NCBI RefSeq assembly: GCF_023546765.1
Contig: NZ_CP097484.1
Location: 6,072,001 to 6,136,000 of the forward strand
DNA: 64,000 nt
DNA from: Methylobacterium tardum
GTDB lineage: Bacteria > Pseudomonadota > Alphaproteobacteria > Rhizobiales > Beijerinckiaceae
Direction of reading: 5' to 3'
Below, in pieces: positions 55,378 to 63,512 of this stretch; the first letter of the stretch is position 1, and every line of letters starts with the position of its first letter. Below the pieces are notes generated by a model, which made no database searches, was not told the DNA's origin, and saw only the letters and a list, made by a program, of their open reading frames with translations. The position numbers and the translations under genes were made by a program.

Positions 55378-55410
55378 ACGCTCCTCCCCCCACGGGGGAG
55401 GAGGCGCGCG
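55378..55410 (+). terminator. Hairpin between ino1 and the HD-like gene (repeat family D, short)
   Basis: CTCCTCCCCC (55381-55390) pairs exactly with GGGGGAGGAG (55394-55403), then GCGCGCGTTTCG. It could reduce read-through from ino1 to the next gene. The same words occur in the large inverted repeat near 61267-61374. Confidence 0.55.
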
Positions 55411-55502
55411 TTTCGACCTTCGTCGGTTGGCGAGCCGGAAGGGTCCTTGGGGCGTTCGGTGAAGACCTCACCCGAACTGCTGCACGCCGTCTGAAAGAAA
55501 CG

Positions 55503-56432
55503 ATGCCGAGCGAGAACCACCCGTCCCCCTCCGGCGCCGCCGCGCCGGAGGCGTTGCGCGACCTTCTGGTCGAGATGAACGACCTCAAGCGCGTCCGCTC
55601 GGCGGGCCGCCCGGGGTCGATCGCCGAGCGGCTGTTCGCGCAGGGATGGGGACTCCTCACCGGCGGCGCCGCGCCCGATGACGTCGCCCTCGACATCACC
55701 GCGACCACCCTCGCGGCGACACGCCTCTGCGACCTCGACGCGGCCTTCCTGACCGCGGCGGGGCTCTCCGACGCGGACGCCTCCACGGTGCTGGTGGCGG
55801 GCTTCGACGCCGTCACCAGAGAGCTCGATCCGGAGCTCCGCGAGCGCTTGCGCGCGCGGCTCGCGCCGCGTCCGGCCGGCCGGCCCGGGCCGCTGCCGGG
55901 CTTCGTCGGCGCCCTGGCGCAGCAGCCGCGGGCGGGCGTCACCTGCCCCGGCCGCGCCCGGATCCTGCTGGAGCCGCCAGAGAACCACGCCGAGCACTGC
56001 CTGATCGTGGCGGTCTACGGCGTCTGCCTCAGCCCGTTCTACCGGGCCGATCCCGGCACCGTGTTCCTGGCCGCGATGGCCCACCACTTCCACAACGCCG
56101 CGATGCCGGATGCCGGCTTTACTGGCGAGATGCTGCTCGGCGATCATCTGGGCCCGATCATGGCGACCACCACCGCCTGGGCGCTCAATGAACTCGGCGA
56201 ACCCCTGCGCGGCGAGGTCGAGCGCGCCCGCGCGGTCCTGCCCGACGACGCCACCGCCGAGGGCCGCGCCTTCCACGCGGCCGACTGCATCGACCGGGTC
56301 CTGCAGATCGCCCAGCATCTCCGCGGGGCCTCGACCACGATGGGGATGGTGCTCGGCGAGTGGGAGCTGGTCCATGCCGGCCCGGTGAAGGGCTTCCACG
56401 ATCGTGTCCTCGCCGACATGCGCATCCCTTGA
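55503..56432 (+). CDS. HD-domain-like protein with altered metal motif
   Basis: 309 residues from ATG at 55503. The C-terminal half resembles an HD phosphohydrolase: an early histidine in PPENHAEHCLIVAVYGV, the central element LAAMAHHFHNAAMPDAGF, where HD is replaced by HH, and a late Asp/His (EMLLGDHLGPIMA). The N-terminal 180 residues are helical with no known domain. Classical HD enzymes remove phosphate from nucleotides or small molecules; here the metal set may differ or the fold may serve another reaction. It lies between ino1 and a methyltransferase and is probably part of the same pathway. A role on inositol phosphates is only a guess. Confidence 0.65.
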   Translation: MPSENHPSPSGAAAPEALRDLLVEMNDLKRVRSAGRPGSIAERLFAQGWGLLTGGAAPDDVALDITATTLAATRLCDLDAAFLTAAGLSDADASTVLVAGFDAVTRELDPELRERLRARLAPRPAGRPGPLPGFVGALAQQPRAGVTCPGRARILLEPPENHAEHCLIVAVYGVCLSPFYRADPGTVFLAAMAHHFHNAAMPDAGFTGEMLLGDHLGPIMATTTAWALNELGEPLRGEVERARAVLPDDATAEGRAFHAADCIDRVLQIAQHLRGASTTMGMVLGEWELVHAGPVKGFHDRVLADMRIP

Positions 56433-56476
56433 TCGCCGGACCCGGTCGCCCATCTGCCCGGGCGGCCCCGAGAACC

Positions 56477-57658
56477 ATGATCCCGTTCGAACTCAGATCG
56501 CCGGACACCGGCAACCCGCTGAAGGCCGACGGCCCGCACGCCCTGCGCGACGCGGAGACCGGCGCGCGCTGGCCCGTGATCGACGGCATCCCGTACCTGC
56601 GGATCAACCGCGCGGCCCTGGTCGAGCGGGTGCTCGCCCATCTCGATGCCGGCGAGCCCGACGAGGCGCTGGCCGCCCTGCTGGTCGATCAAGACGATTG
56701 GTGGAACGGGCCGCCCGCCGATCCCGCCGGGATCATCCGCCTGATCAAGGAGCGCCGCACCGCGACCCTGCGCGACGCGGTCGAACTCCTCGGCTGGGGC
56801 CGCGTCGGCGACTACTTCCTGCACCGCTGGAGCGACCCGACCTTCCTGGCTGGCCTGTCTCTCCTGGAAGCGCACTGGAACGAGCCCGTTTGCGTCTTCG
56901 AATTCGCCTGCGGCATCGGCCACTACCTGCGGGAGCTGCAGCGGCGCGGCTGCAAGGTCGCTGGGGCCGACGTGGTCTTCGCCAAGCTCTGGGTGGCGCG
57001 CCACTGGGTCGTGGCCGAGAAGGCCCAGCTCGTCTGCTTCGACGCCGGCTCAGCCCACTGGCCGATCGCCGGGGCTCCGGTCGACCTCGTCGTGTGCAAC
57101 GACGCCTTCTACTTCCTCGGCGACAAGGCGGTGCTGCTCGAGTGCCTCCGCCAGAATGCCGGCGACGACGGCTGGCTGGCGCTGAGCCACATCCACAACC
57201 GCGACTGCCCGGGCTTCTCGGCCGGACGGGCGGTGACGGCCGAGGAGATCGCCGAGCTGTTTCCCGACGCCCTGGTGTACGACGACGCGGAGTTGACCCG
57301 GGCGCTCGTCGAGGCGCGGGCGCCGGGCCCGCAGGAGCCGGCGGCCCTGCGCACCTGCGAGGCGTTCTCGGTGGTGTGCGGCCCCGGCATGCGCCCGGCG
57401 CCGCGCGCGCTTGTCGACGGCCTGACCCTGCCGAAGCCGAGGACCGTGCTGCGGCTCAACCCGCTCTACGCGCCAGAAGGCGACGGTTACGTCATCCGCT
57501 GGCCCTCGGAGCGCTACGAGGCGGAATACGGCCCCCGCGCCACCTACCCGCTGCACTCGCCGGGACCCGAGACGCTGACCTTCGGCGAAAACCTCGATGC
57601 GTCGGAGACGCAGCGCGTGCGCGTACGCGAATTCGTCGACCTCCCGGAGCGGTGGTGA
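56477..57658 (+). CDS. SAM-dependent methyltransferase with Trm112-like N terminus
   Basis: 393 residues from ATG at 56477. The first 50 residues (MIPFELRSPDTGNPLKADGP ... PVIDGIPYLR) resemble the Trm112/zinc-ribbon-like head found on many natural-product methyltransferases, although the cysteines are absent. The Rossmann motif is VCVFEFACGIGHYLRELQRR near residue 140, then KVAGADVVFAKLWVARHWV and VDLVVCNDAFYFLGDKAVL. A 100-residue C-terminal extension is unassigned. Its stop overlaps the start of the oxidoreductase (TGATG), so both are translated together. The acceptor is unknown. Confidence 0.82.
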   Translation: MIPFELRSPDTGNPLKADGPHALRDAETGARWPVIDGIPYLRINRAALVERVLAHLDAGEPDEALAALLVDQDDWWNGPPADPAGIIRLIKERRTATLRDAVELLGWGRVGDYFLHRWSDPTFLAGLSLLEAHWNEPVCVFEFACGIGHYLRELQRRGCKVAGADVVFAKLWVARHWVVAEKAQLVCFDAGSAHWPIAGAPVDLVVCNDAFYFLGDKAVLLECLRQNAGDDGWLALSHIHNRDCPGFSAGRAVTAEEIAELFPDALVYDDAELTRALVEARAPGPQEPAALRTCEAFSVVCGPGMRPAPRALVDGLTLPKPRTVLRLNPLYAPEGDGYVIRWPSERYEAEYGPRATYPLHSPGPETLTFGENLDASETQRVRVREFVDLPERW

Positions 57659-58653
57659 TGGACGCCGTCGGCTGGGGCATCGTCGGCTACGGCTGGGTCG
57701 CCCGCGACTTCATGGAGCCGGGCATCCGCGCCGCCGGGCACCGGCTGGTGGCGGTCAGCGATCCGAATCCGGAGAGCCGCGCGGCCGCCGAGCGGGCGGG
57801 CGCCCGCGGTCACGCCGACCTTGCCGCCCTGATCGCCGAGCCCGAGGTCGAGGCGGTCTACGTGGCGACGCCGAACCACCTCCACCGCATCGCCGTCGAG
57901 GCGCTGGCCGCCGCCGGCAAGGCGATCCTGTGCGAGAAGCCCATGGCGGCGACGCTCGGGGACGCCGAGGCCATGGTCCGCGCGGTCGAGTCGCAAAACA
58001 TCTTCTACGGGACGGCCTTCGACCAGCGGCATCACCCGGCCCACCGGACGATCCGCGCTCAGGTCGAGGCCGGCCGGCTCGGCACCGTGACGGCGGTGCG
58101 GATCGTCTACGCCTGCTGGCTCGGCCGAGACTGGTCGGAGGCCGGGCAGCCCAACTGGCGGATCGACGCCGCCCAGGCCGGCGGCGGCGCCCTGATGGAC
58201 CTCGCCCCGCACGGGCTCGACCTCGTGGACTTCCTGGTGGGTGAGCCGATCACGGATCTCGCGGCGCTCACGCAGTCCCGCGTGCAGGACTACGCCGTCG
58301 GCGACGGCGCCCTGCTGATCGGGCGGACCGCGGGCGGTGCCCTGGCGAGCCTGCACGTCGCCTACAATTGCCCGGACGCGCTGCCCCGCCGCCGCCTGGA
58401 GGTGGTCGGCACGAAGGGCCTGCTGGTCGCCGAGAACACGATGGGCCAGACGGCCGGCGGGTCGCTGACCTTCATAGACGGCGCCAGCGGGCGCGCCGAA
58501 CCGCTCGCCTTCGACGCCGACAGCTCGCCCTTCACCGAGCAGGTGCGCGCCTTCGGCTCGGCCCTGCGCCGGCCCGAGGAGCGGGCGGCGTACTCGGCGT
58601 CCCGAGACCTTCACACGATGCGGCTCGTCGCCCGCGCCTACGGGCAGGGGTAG
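57658..58653 (+). CDS. Gfo/Idh/MocA family NAD(P)-dependent oxidoreductase
   Basis: 331 residues from ATG at 57658 (GTG codons at 57652 and 57655 are alternatives). The NAD motif is WGIVGYGWVARDFMEPGI. VYVATPNHLHRIAVEALAA precedes the conserved E-K-P (ILCEKPMAATLGDAEAM). Catalytic residues of the sugar/inositol dehydrogenases are probably in GGGALMDLAPHGLDLVDFLV (D-x-x-x-H). Family members oxidise a ring hydroxyl of sugars or inositol. Beside ino1 and an IolE/IolI-like isomerase, an inositol or inositol-glycoside substrate is a reasonable guess. Confidence 0.9.
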   Translation: MDAVGWGIVGYGWVARDFMEPGIRAAGHRLVAVSDPNPESRAAAERAGARGHADLAALIAEPEVEAVYVATPNHLHRIAVEALAAAGKAILCEKPMAATLGDAEAMVRAVESQNIFYGTAFDQRHHPAHRTIRAQVEAGRLGTVTAVRIVYACWLGRDWSEAGQPNWRIDAAQAGGGALMDLAPHGLDLVDFLVGEPITDLAALTQSRVQDYAVGDGALLIGRTAGGALASLHVAYNCPDALPRRRLEVVGTKGLLVAENTMGQTAGGSLTFIDGASGRAEPLAFDADSSPFTEQVRAFGSALRRPEERAAYSASRDLHTMRLVARAYGQG

Positions 58654-58710
58654 CAACCGCCGGACAGGATGACACAACACCGAGCCGCGACCCGATCCAC
58701 CTCACCCGCG

Positions 58711-58726
58711 CCCTCATCCTGAGGTG
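58711..58726. repeat. Fragment of repeat family A
   Basis: CCCTCATCCTGAGGTG matches the outer arm of the copies near 9920 and 636. It lies between the oxidoreductase and YcaO genes, which argues that the YcaO start is downstream of it. Confidence 0.6.
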
Positions 58727-58779
58727 GGTGGATGGGGGCAGGGGCATGGCGCACGGCTCGCGGCAGACGGGAACACGAC

Positions 58780-60381
58780 TTGACCCAAGCAGACGCCTTC
58801 CACGACCAGGACGACCGCGCCCGCCACGAGCGGATCAAGGCGCCGCGACCCTACCGCTTCGGGGCCAAGCGGCCGATCGAGGGCCTGCCCGAGACCCTGC
58901 CCGACGCGGTCAAGGCCTATCTCGACGTCCTGCCGGAAGGCCGCATCGTCGGCTTCCCGCTGGCACCGCTTGATCGCACCGGCATCCCGGTCTGGTTCGT
59001 GGCCCTGTTCCTCGGCGACCCGTTCTTCGTGGGCGCAATGCCGTCGGGCATCGGCTACGGCGCCACCGACGACGAGGCGCTGATCGGCGCCGTGGCGGAG
59101 ATCGCCGAGAATTTGATGCCGTCACTCGCGGTGCTGCCGCGGGCCAAGGAGCGGGCGAGCTACGCCGACCTCGTGCGCGTCTACGGCACCAAATCCGTCG
59201 CCGACCCGCTGACCCTCTGCCTCCCGGCCGGCTCTCCGGTCGGCCGCGACACGGTCCTCGAATGGACACCGTCCGTGCGGCACGCCACGGGCGAGATCGT
59301 GCTGATGCCGCTCGACATCGCGGCCACCGACTATTTCGAGCTGTCGGAGGGCTACAAGCCCTTCACCAACCTGATCACCAACGGGCTCGGCGCAGGGCCC
59401 GACGTGCCCTTCGCCCTGGGCCACGGCGTGCTGGAACTGCTGCAGCGGGACGGCAACGGCCTGCTGTTCCGGGCCCTCGACCAGGGCGTGATGCTCGACC
59501 TCGACGGCATCGGCCCGGAGAACGCCGCGATGCTGGCCCGGCTGAAGGAGCTCGGGATCCGCGCCCTGCCGAAATTCGCCACCGACCAGTTCGGGCTGAC
59601 CAACCTCTACGTCGTCGGCTACGACGAGGATCCGGCGCGGACCCCGGCACCGATCGCGCTCTCGGCCTGCGGCGAGGCCTGCGATCCGGACCGGGAGCGG
59701 GCCCTGCGCAAGGCGCTGCTGGAGTTCCAGGCGGCGCGGGTGCGCAAGACCTTCGGGCACGGTCCCCTCGACATGGCCGCCACGGTGACGCCGCCCGGCT
59801 ACGTCGACGCGTTCATCCAGAAGGCGCTCCCCAGCCTGGACTTGGAGGAGAGCCGCGCTCTCCAGGCGATGCTCGAATGGATCGAGATGCCGGCGGCCGA
59901 CCTGCGCGGCGTGCTGGCCGACACGGTCTATTCCGAGCGCAGCACCAAGCGGTTCGCCGAGCTGCCCTCGACCCCGGCCGCCGACGGCCATGCCCGGGGG
60001 AAGATCGCCTGTGACCGGCTGCTGGAGGCCGGGTTCGATGTCCTCTACGTCGACTGCACCCCATCCGGCGGCGGGGTCGGCGTCGTGAAGGCGATCGTGC
60101 CGGGGCTCGAGGTCGAGACCATGAGCTACTACCGGATCGGCGAGCGCAACACGAAGAAGCTCCTCGACCGCGATCACCCGCTGATCCGCTTCGGCACCGA
60201 GAGCGAGACCCTGCGCCCGGTGCGGCTCACGCCGGAGGCCCTGGAGCGGTTCGGCGGCCAGCCGCTGTTCGACACGGCCCTGGCCGAGACGATCGTCGGT
60301 CGGCACTATCCGCTGTACCGCGAGCCGGAATCGCACCATGCGCCGTTCCGCCTCGCCCAACGGCAGGGGAGGGCGGCGTGA
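58780..60381 (+). CDS. YcaO-fold ATP-dependent cyclodehydratase-like enzyme
   Basis: 533 residues from TTG at 58780 (LTQADAFHDQDDRARHE). An ATG at 58732 would add 16 residues but overlaps repeat-derived sequence. YcaO features: YGATDDEALIGAVAEIAENL; GYKPFTNLITNGLGAGPDVP then FALGHGVLELLQRDGNGL, the region holding ATP-binding acidic residues; PKFATDQFGLTNLYVVGYDE; and ACGEACDPDRERALRKALLE then FQAARVRKTFGHG. YcaO enzymes activate amide backbones with ATP, giving azoline rings, thioamides or amidines. No E1-like, TfuA, dehydrogenase or precursor peptide gene is seen in this cluster. The stop overlaps the next gene's GTG by 4 bases. Confidence 0.85.
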   Translation: MTQADAFHDQDDRARHERIKAPRPYRFGAKRPIEGLPETLPDAVKAYLDVLPEGRIVGFPLAPLDRTGIPVWFVALFLGDPFFVGAMPSGIGYGATDDEALIGAVAEIAENLMPSLAVLPRAKERASYADLVRVYGTKSVADPLTLCLPAGSPVGRDTVLEWTPSVRHATGEIVLMPLDIAATDYFELSEGYKPFTNLITNGLGAGPDVPFALGHGVLELLQRDGNGLLFRALDQGVMLDLDGIGPENAAMLARLKELGIRALPKFATDQFGLTNLYVVGYDEDPARTPAPIALSACGEACDPDRERALRKALLEFQAARVRKTFGHGPLDMAATVTPPGYVDAFIQKALPSLDLEESRALQAMLEWIEMPAADLRGVLADTVYSERSTKRFAELPSTPAADGHARGKIACDRLLEAGFDVLYVDCTPSGGGVGVVKAIVPGLEVETMSYYRIGERNTKKLLDRDHPLIRFGTESETLRPVRLTPEALERFGGQPLFDTALAETIVGRHYPLYREPESHHAPFRLAQRQGRAA

Positions 60382-61250
60382 CGCTCCGGTTCGCCTACAA
60401 CACCAACGGCGCGGCCAACCACCGCCTCGGCGACGCGCTCCATCTGATCAAGGCGGCGGGCTACGATGGCGTGGCCCTGACGCTCGACATCCACCACCTC
60501 GATCCGTTCGCCGAGACCTGGGCGGCCGAGGCCGGCCGGGTGGCGAGTCTCTTGGAGAAGCTGGAGCTGACCTGCGTCATCGAGACCGGCGCCCGCTTCC
60601 TGCTCGATCCCAACGCCAAGCACGAGCCGACGCTGGTGACGGCCGACGCCGCGGGCCGCGCCCGCCGGGTCGGCTTCCTCAAGCGGGCCGTCGAGATCGG
60701 CGCCATGCTCTCCGCCGAGGCGGTGTCGTTCTGGGCCGGCGTGCCCAAGCCCGGCGTCGATCATGGCGAGGCCCGGCGCTGGCTGGTCGAGGGGCTGCAC
60801 GAGGTCGCGACCTTCGCCACCGAATCCGGGGTCGTGCCGTGTCTGGAGCCGGAGCCCGGCATGCTGATCGAGACGCTCGGCGATTATGCGGCCCTCGACG
60901 TGCCGGGGCTCGCGCTCGCCCTCGACACCGGCCACTGCCTCGTCACGGGCGAGCGCGAGCCCGCGGCGGCCGTGCGGGAATTCGCCGACCGGATCGGCAC
61001 TGTGGCGATCGAGGATATGAAGCGCGGCAGTCACATCCACCTGCCCTTCGGCGAGGGCGACATGGACGTGCCGGGCGTGTTGGAGGCGCTGGAAGAGGTC
61101 GGCTTCGGCAAGCTGATCTGCGTCGAGCTGTCCCGCGAGAGCCACCGGGCCGACGTGATGATCCCTCAGGCGCTGGACTACCTCCGTGGCTGCCGGCGCC
61201 CTGGCCCGGTGCTGGCGGGCGAGCAGGAGACGCGGCGGCAATGGCCGTGA
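60378..61250 (+). CDS. TIM-barrel sugar-phosphate isomerase/epimerase (IolE/IolI/EboE-like)
   Basis: 290 residues from GTG at 60378. The xylose-isomerase-like TIM barrel is clear: LRFAYNTNGAANHRLGDALH, then AAGYDGVALTLDIHHLDPFA. Metal ligands are likely the Glu in VVPCLEPEPGMLIETLGDY, the Asp/His in ALALDTGHCLVTG, the IEDMKRGSHIHLPFGEGDMD segment, and CVELSRESHRAD. Related enzymes include inosose dehydratase/isomerase (IolE, IolI) and EboE. Coupled to the YcaO gene. The substrate is probably a cyclitol or ketose. Confidence 0.85.
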   Translation: MTLRFAYNTNGAANHRLGDALHLIKAAGYDGVALTLDIHHLDPFAETWAAEAGRVASLLEKLELTCVIETGARFLLDPNAKHEPTLVTADAAGRARRVGFLKRAVEIGAMLSAEAVSFWAGVPKPGVDHGEARRWLVEGLHEVATFATESGVVPCLEPEPGMLIETLGDYAALDVPGLALALDTGHCLVTGEREPAAAVREFADRIGTVAIEDMKRGSHIHLPFGEGDMDVPGVLEALEEVGFGKLICVELSRESHRADVMIPQALDYLRGCRRPGPVLAGEQETRRQWP

Positions 61251-61261
61251 GGATGGCGGCC

Positions 61262-61378
61262 CGCCTCTCCTCCCCCTTGCGGGGAGGAGCCGGAGGTGGG
61301 GGTGGTGCAGAATTGAGCGATCGGGTGCCTCCTGCACCACCCCCACCTCTACCCCTCCCCGCAAGGGGGAGGGGATTC
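61262..61378. repeat. Large inverted repeat, family D
   Basis: The arms at 61267-61310 and 61332-61374 are nearly complementary over 43 bases (for example GGAGGTGGGGGTGGTGCAG against CTGCACCACCCCCACCT), separated by about 21 bases. It is the longest hairpin in the window and lies inside the cluster, between the isomerase and glycosyltransferase genes. A short relative is at 55381-55403. Confidence 0.85.
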
Positions 61379-61410
61379 CGACCGGCCCGCACTCCGCATC
61401 GCGTGCAACG

Positions 61411-62649
61411 ATGAGAATCCTCTTCCTCAGCCGTCGCTACTTCCCGGCGATATCGGGCATGAGCGTCTACGCGCAGAACCTGCTGCGCGAGCTGGTCGAT
61501 GCCGGCCACGACGTGACGATGATCTCGCAGTACCGGGGCGACGCCTTCGGCACCCGCGTCTACGGCGGCGGGCCGCCGCCGCCGGTGCCGGGCGTGCGGG
61601 TGATCGGCCTGGAGCAGCTCGGCGAGCAGACCTCCGGCGATTTCGAGCGCGACATCGACACGATGGTGGACGCCATCGGCCGAGAGCATGCCGAAAAGCC
61701 CTTCGACGTCCTGCACGCGCAGTACGGCTACCCGACCGGCTGGGCGGTGCTGCTCGCGGCGCGCAAGCTCGGGGTGCCGAGCGTCGTCTCGATCCAGGGC
61801 GGCGACGGTCACTGGGTCGGATCGTGCTGCGAGACGCACCGCGTCGCCATGTGCGAGGTCCTGGCCCACGCCAACGCGCTGCTGATCGGCGGCGCCTCCT
61901 TCGTGGACGAGGTCTGCGAGCGGCTGGGATCGGATCCCGCCCGCTTCACCATCGTGCCCGGCGCGGTGGACACCGACCGCTTCGCGCAAGGGACGCCCGA
62001 CGGGCTGCCCGCGCCTCATGCCGGGCCGGTGCGGCTGTTCTACCATGGCCGGGTCGACCGCCGGAAAGGCGTGCTCGACTTCATCAACGCCCTGGCGATC
62101 CTGCGCGAGCAGGGCACGCCCTTCGCCGCAACGATCTCGGGCATCGGACCGGATGTGGATCCGGCCCGGGCACTCGCCGCGGAGCTGGCCTTCTCGGATC
62201 GCGAGATCGCCTTCACGGGCTACGCCGAATACGGCTCCGTGCCCGACTTGTACCGGCGCGCCGACGTGTTCGTCTCGCCGACCTACGCGGAGGGGTTTTC
62301 CAACACGATCCTGGAGGCGCTTGCGGCCGGGCTCGCCACGGTGTCGTGCCACGCGGTCGGCGTCTCGGACTGCCTGCGCGACGGCGAGAATGGGCTGCTG
62401 GTCGATCCCGGCGACGTGCCCGCGCAGGCCGCCGCGCTCACCCGGGTGATCACGGATGCGGGCCTGCGCCGCCGCCTGGCGACCGCCGGCCTGGAGGAGT
62501 GCAGGCGGGTCTATTCCTGGCATGCTGTCGGGCGGCAGATCATGGACGTCTACGCCCGGGTGCGCGACGAACGGCCCGCCACCGACTTCGCGACGGACCT
62601 GCCCCACGATCCGACCTGCCGGTTCCGCGCCGAGCCGCATCTGCTCTGA
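61411..62649 (+). CDS. GT4-family glycosyltransferase
   Basis: 412 residues from ATG at 61411. The N-terminal Rossmann domain opens RILFLSRRYFPAISGMSVYA with the glycine-rich loop; VSIQGGDGHWVG and VPGAVDTDRFAQGTPDG follow. The C-terminal donor domain holds LFYHGRVDRRKGVLDFINAL and the E-x7-E element EGFSNTILEALAAGLATVSC. These are retaining GT-B enzymes using nucleotide sugars. MshA, which glycosylates inositol phosphate with GlcNAc in mycothiol synthesis, is in this family, as are many unrelated enzymes. The gene pairs with a PIG-L gene downstream, as mshA with mshB. Confidence 0.9.
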   Translation: MRILFLSRRYFPAISGMSVYAQNLLRELVDAGHDVTMISQYRGDAFGTRVYGGGPPPPVPGVRVIGLEQLGEQTSGDFERDIDTMVDAIGREHAEKPFDVLHAQYGYPTGWAVLLAARKLGVPSVVSIQGGDGHWVGSCCETHRVAMCEVLAHANALLIGGASFVDEVCERLGSDPARFTIVPGAVDTDRFAQGTPDGLPAPHAGPVRLFYHGRVDRRKGVLDFINALAILREQGTPFAATISGIGPDVDPARALAAELAFSDREIAFTGYAEYGSVPDLYRRADVFVSPTYAEGFSNTILEALAAGLATVSCHAVGVSDCLRDGENGLLVDPGDVPAQAAALTRVITDAGLRRRLATAGLEECRRVYSWHAVGRQIMDVYARVRDERPATDFATDLPHDPTCRFRAEPHLL

Positions 62650-62753
62650 AGGCGCTTCAGTCTTGGATATCCAACCCGCGGCCTCCGCTGCGCTCCGGCG
62701 CCTTAGGGTGCGGTGACGGGTTGGAGCTCGCACCAGCCGATAGACCCTGAACC

Positions 62754-63512
62754 ATGCCCACCGCGCTCGCCCTCTCGCCCCATCTCGGCGATGCGGCCTT
62801 CTCCTGCGGCGGCCTTCTGGCGAGCCTCGCGCAGGCCGGTTGGCGCGTGGTGATGGCGACCCTGTTCACCGGCAGCGTCGCCGACCCGCAAGGCTTCGCG
62901 CTGGCCTGCCAGCTCGACAAGGGTCTGGCGCCAGATGTCGACTACATGGCTCTGCGCCGGGATGAGGATGTTCGCGCCGCCGCCGCGCTCGGCATCGCGC
63001 CGCCCGTGCACCTGCCGTTCCGGGAGGCGCCGCACCGGGGCTACGGCTCGGCGCCGGAGCTTTTTTCGGACACCCGCGCCGACGACGGCATCGCGGCCGA
63101 GCTCGCACCCGCGCTCGCGGGCCTGATCGCCGCGGAGAGCCCCGATCTCCTCCTCGCGCCCCAGGCGATCGGCGGCCATGTCGATCACGTGCAGGTCGTC
63201 CGGGCGCTCCGAAGCCTGGACGTCGCGGCGCCGATCCTGTGGTGGCGCGACTTCCCCTATACGGTGCGGGAGGACGCGCCGAAGGAGCCCCTCGTCGGCC
63301 TGTTCGCCACCCTCGCCGAGGCGAAGATGCGCCTGGATCCGGACGCGCAGGCCCGGAAGCGCGCGGCCTGCGCAGCCTATGCCAGCCAGATCGGCTTCCA
63401 GTTCGGCGGCGAGGCCGGACTGAACGCGCGCCTGGCCCGCGAGGCGGGGATCGAGCGCTTCCGCCTCTCGGGCCGGCTCGGCGCGGCGATCCCGGGTCTC
63501 GATGAAGGCTGA
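62754..63512 (+). CDS. PIG-L (LmbE/MshB-like) deacetylase-fold protein with altered active site
   Basis: 252 residues from ATG at 62754. The N-terminal motif reads ALSPHLGDAAFSCGGLLASL; in active relatives it is S-P-H-L-D-D-A or A-H-P-D-D-E. His10 and Asp13, the zinc ligands, are kept, and the third ligand is probably in AIGGHVDHVQVVRAL. The first Asp of the pair, the proposed catalytic base, is Gly12. Members remove acetyl from N-acetylglucosaminyl compounds (MshB, BshB, PIG-L). Next to a GT4 and ino1, a glucosaminyl-inositol substrate is plausible, but activity must be doubted. The stop overlaps the next gene by 11 bases. Confidence 0.87.
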   Translation: MPTALALSPHLGDAAFSCGGLLASLAQAGWRVVMATLFTGSVADPQGFALACQLDKGLAPDVDYMALRRDEDVRAAAALGIAPPVHLPFREAPHRGYGSAPELFSDTRADDGIAAELAPALAGLIAAESPDLLLAPQAIGGHVDHVQVVRALRSLDVAAPILWWRDFPYTVREDAPKEPLVGLFATLAEAKMRLDPDAQARKRAACAAYASQIGFQFGGEAGLNARLAREAGIERFRLSGRLGAAIPGLDEG

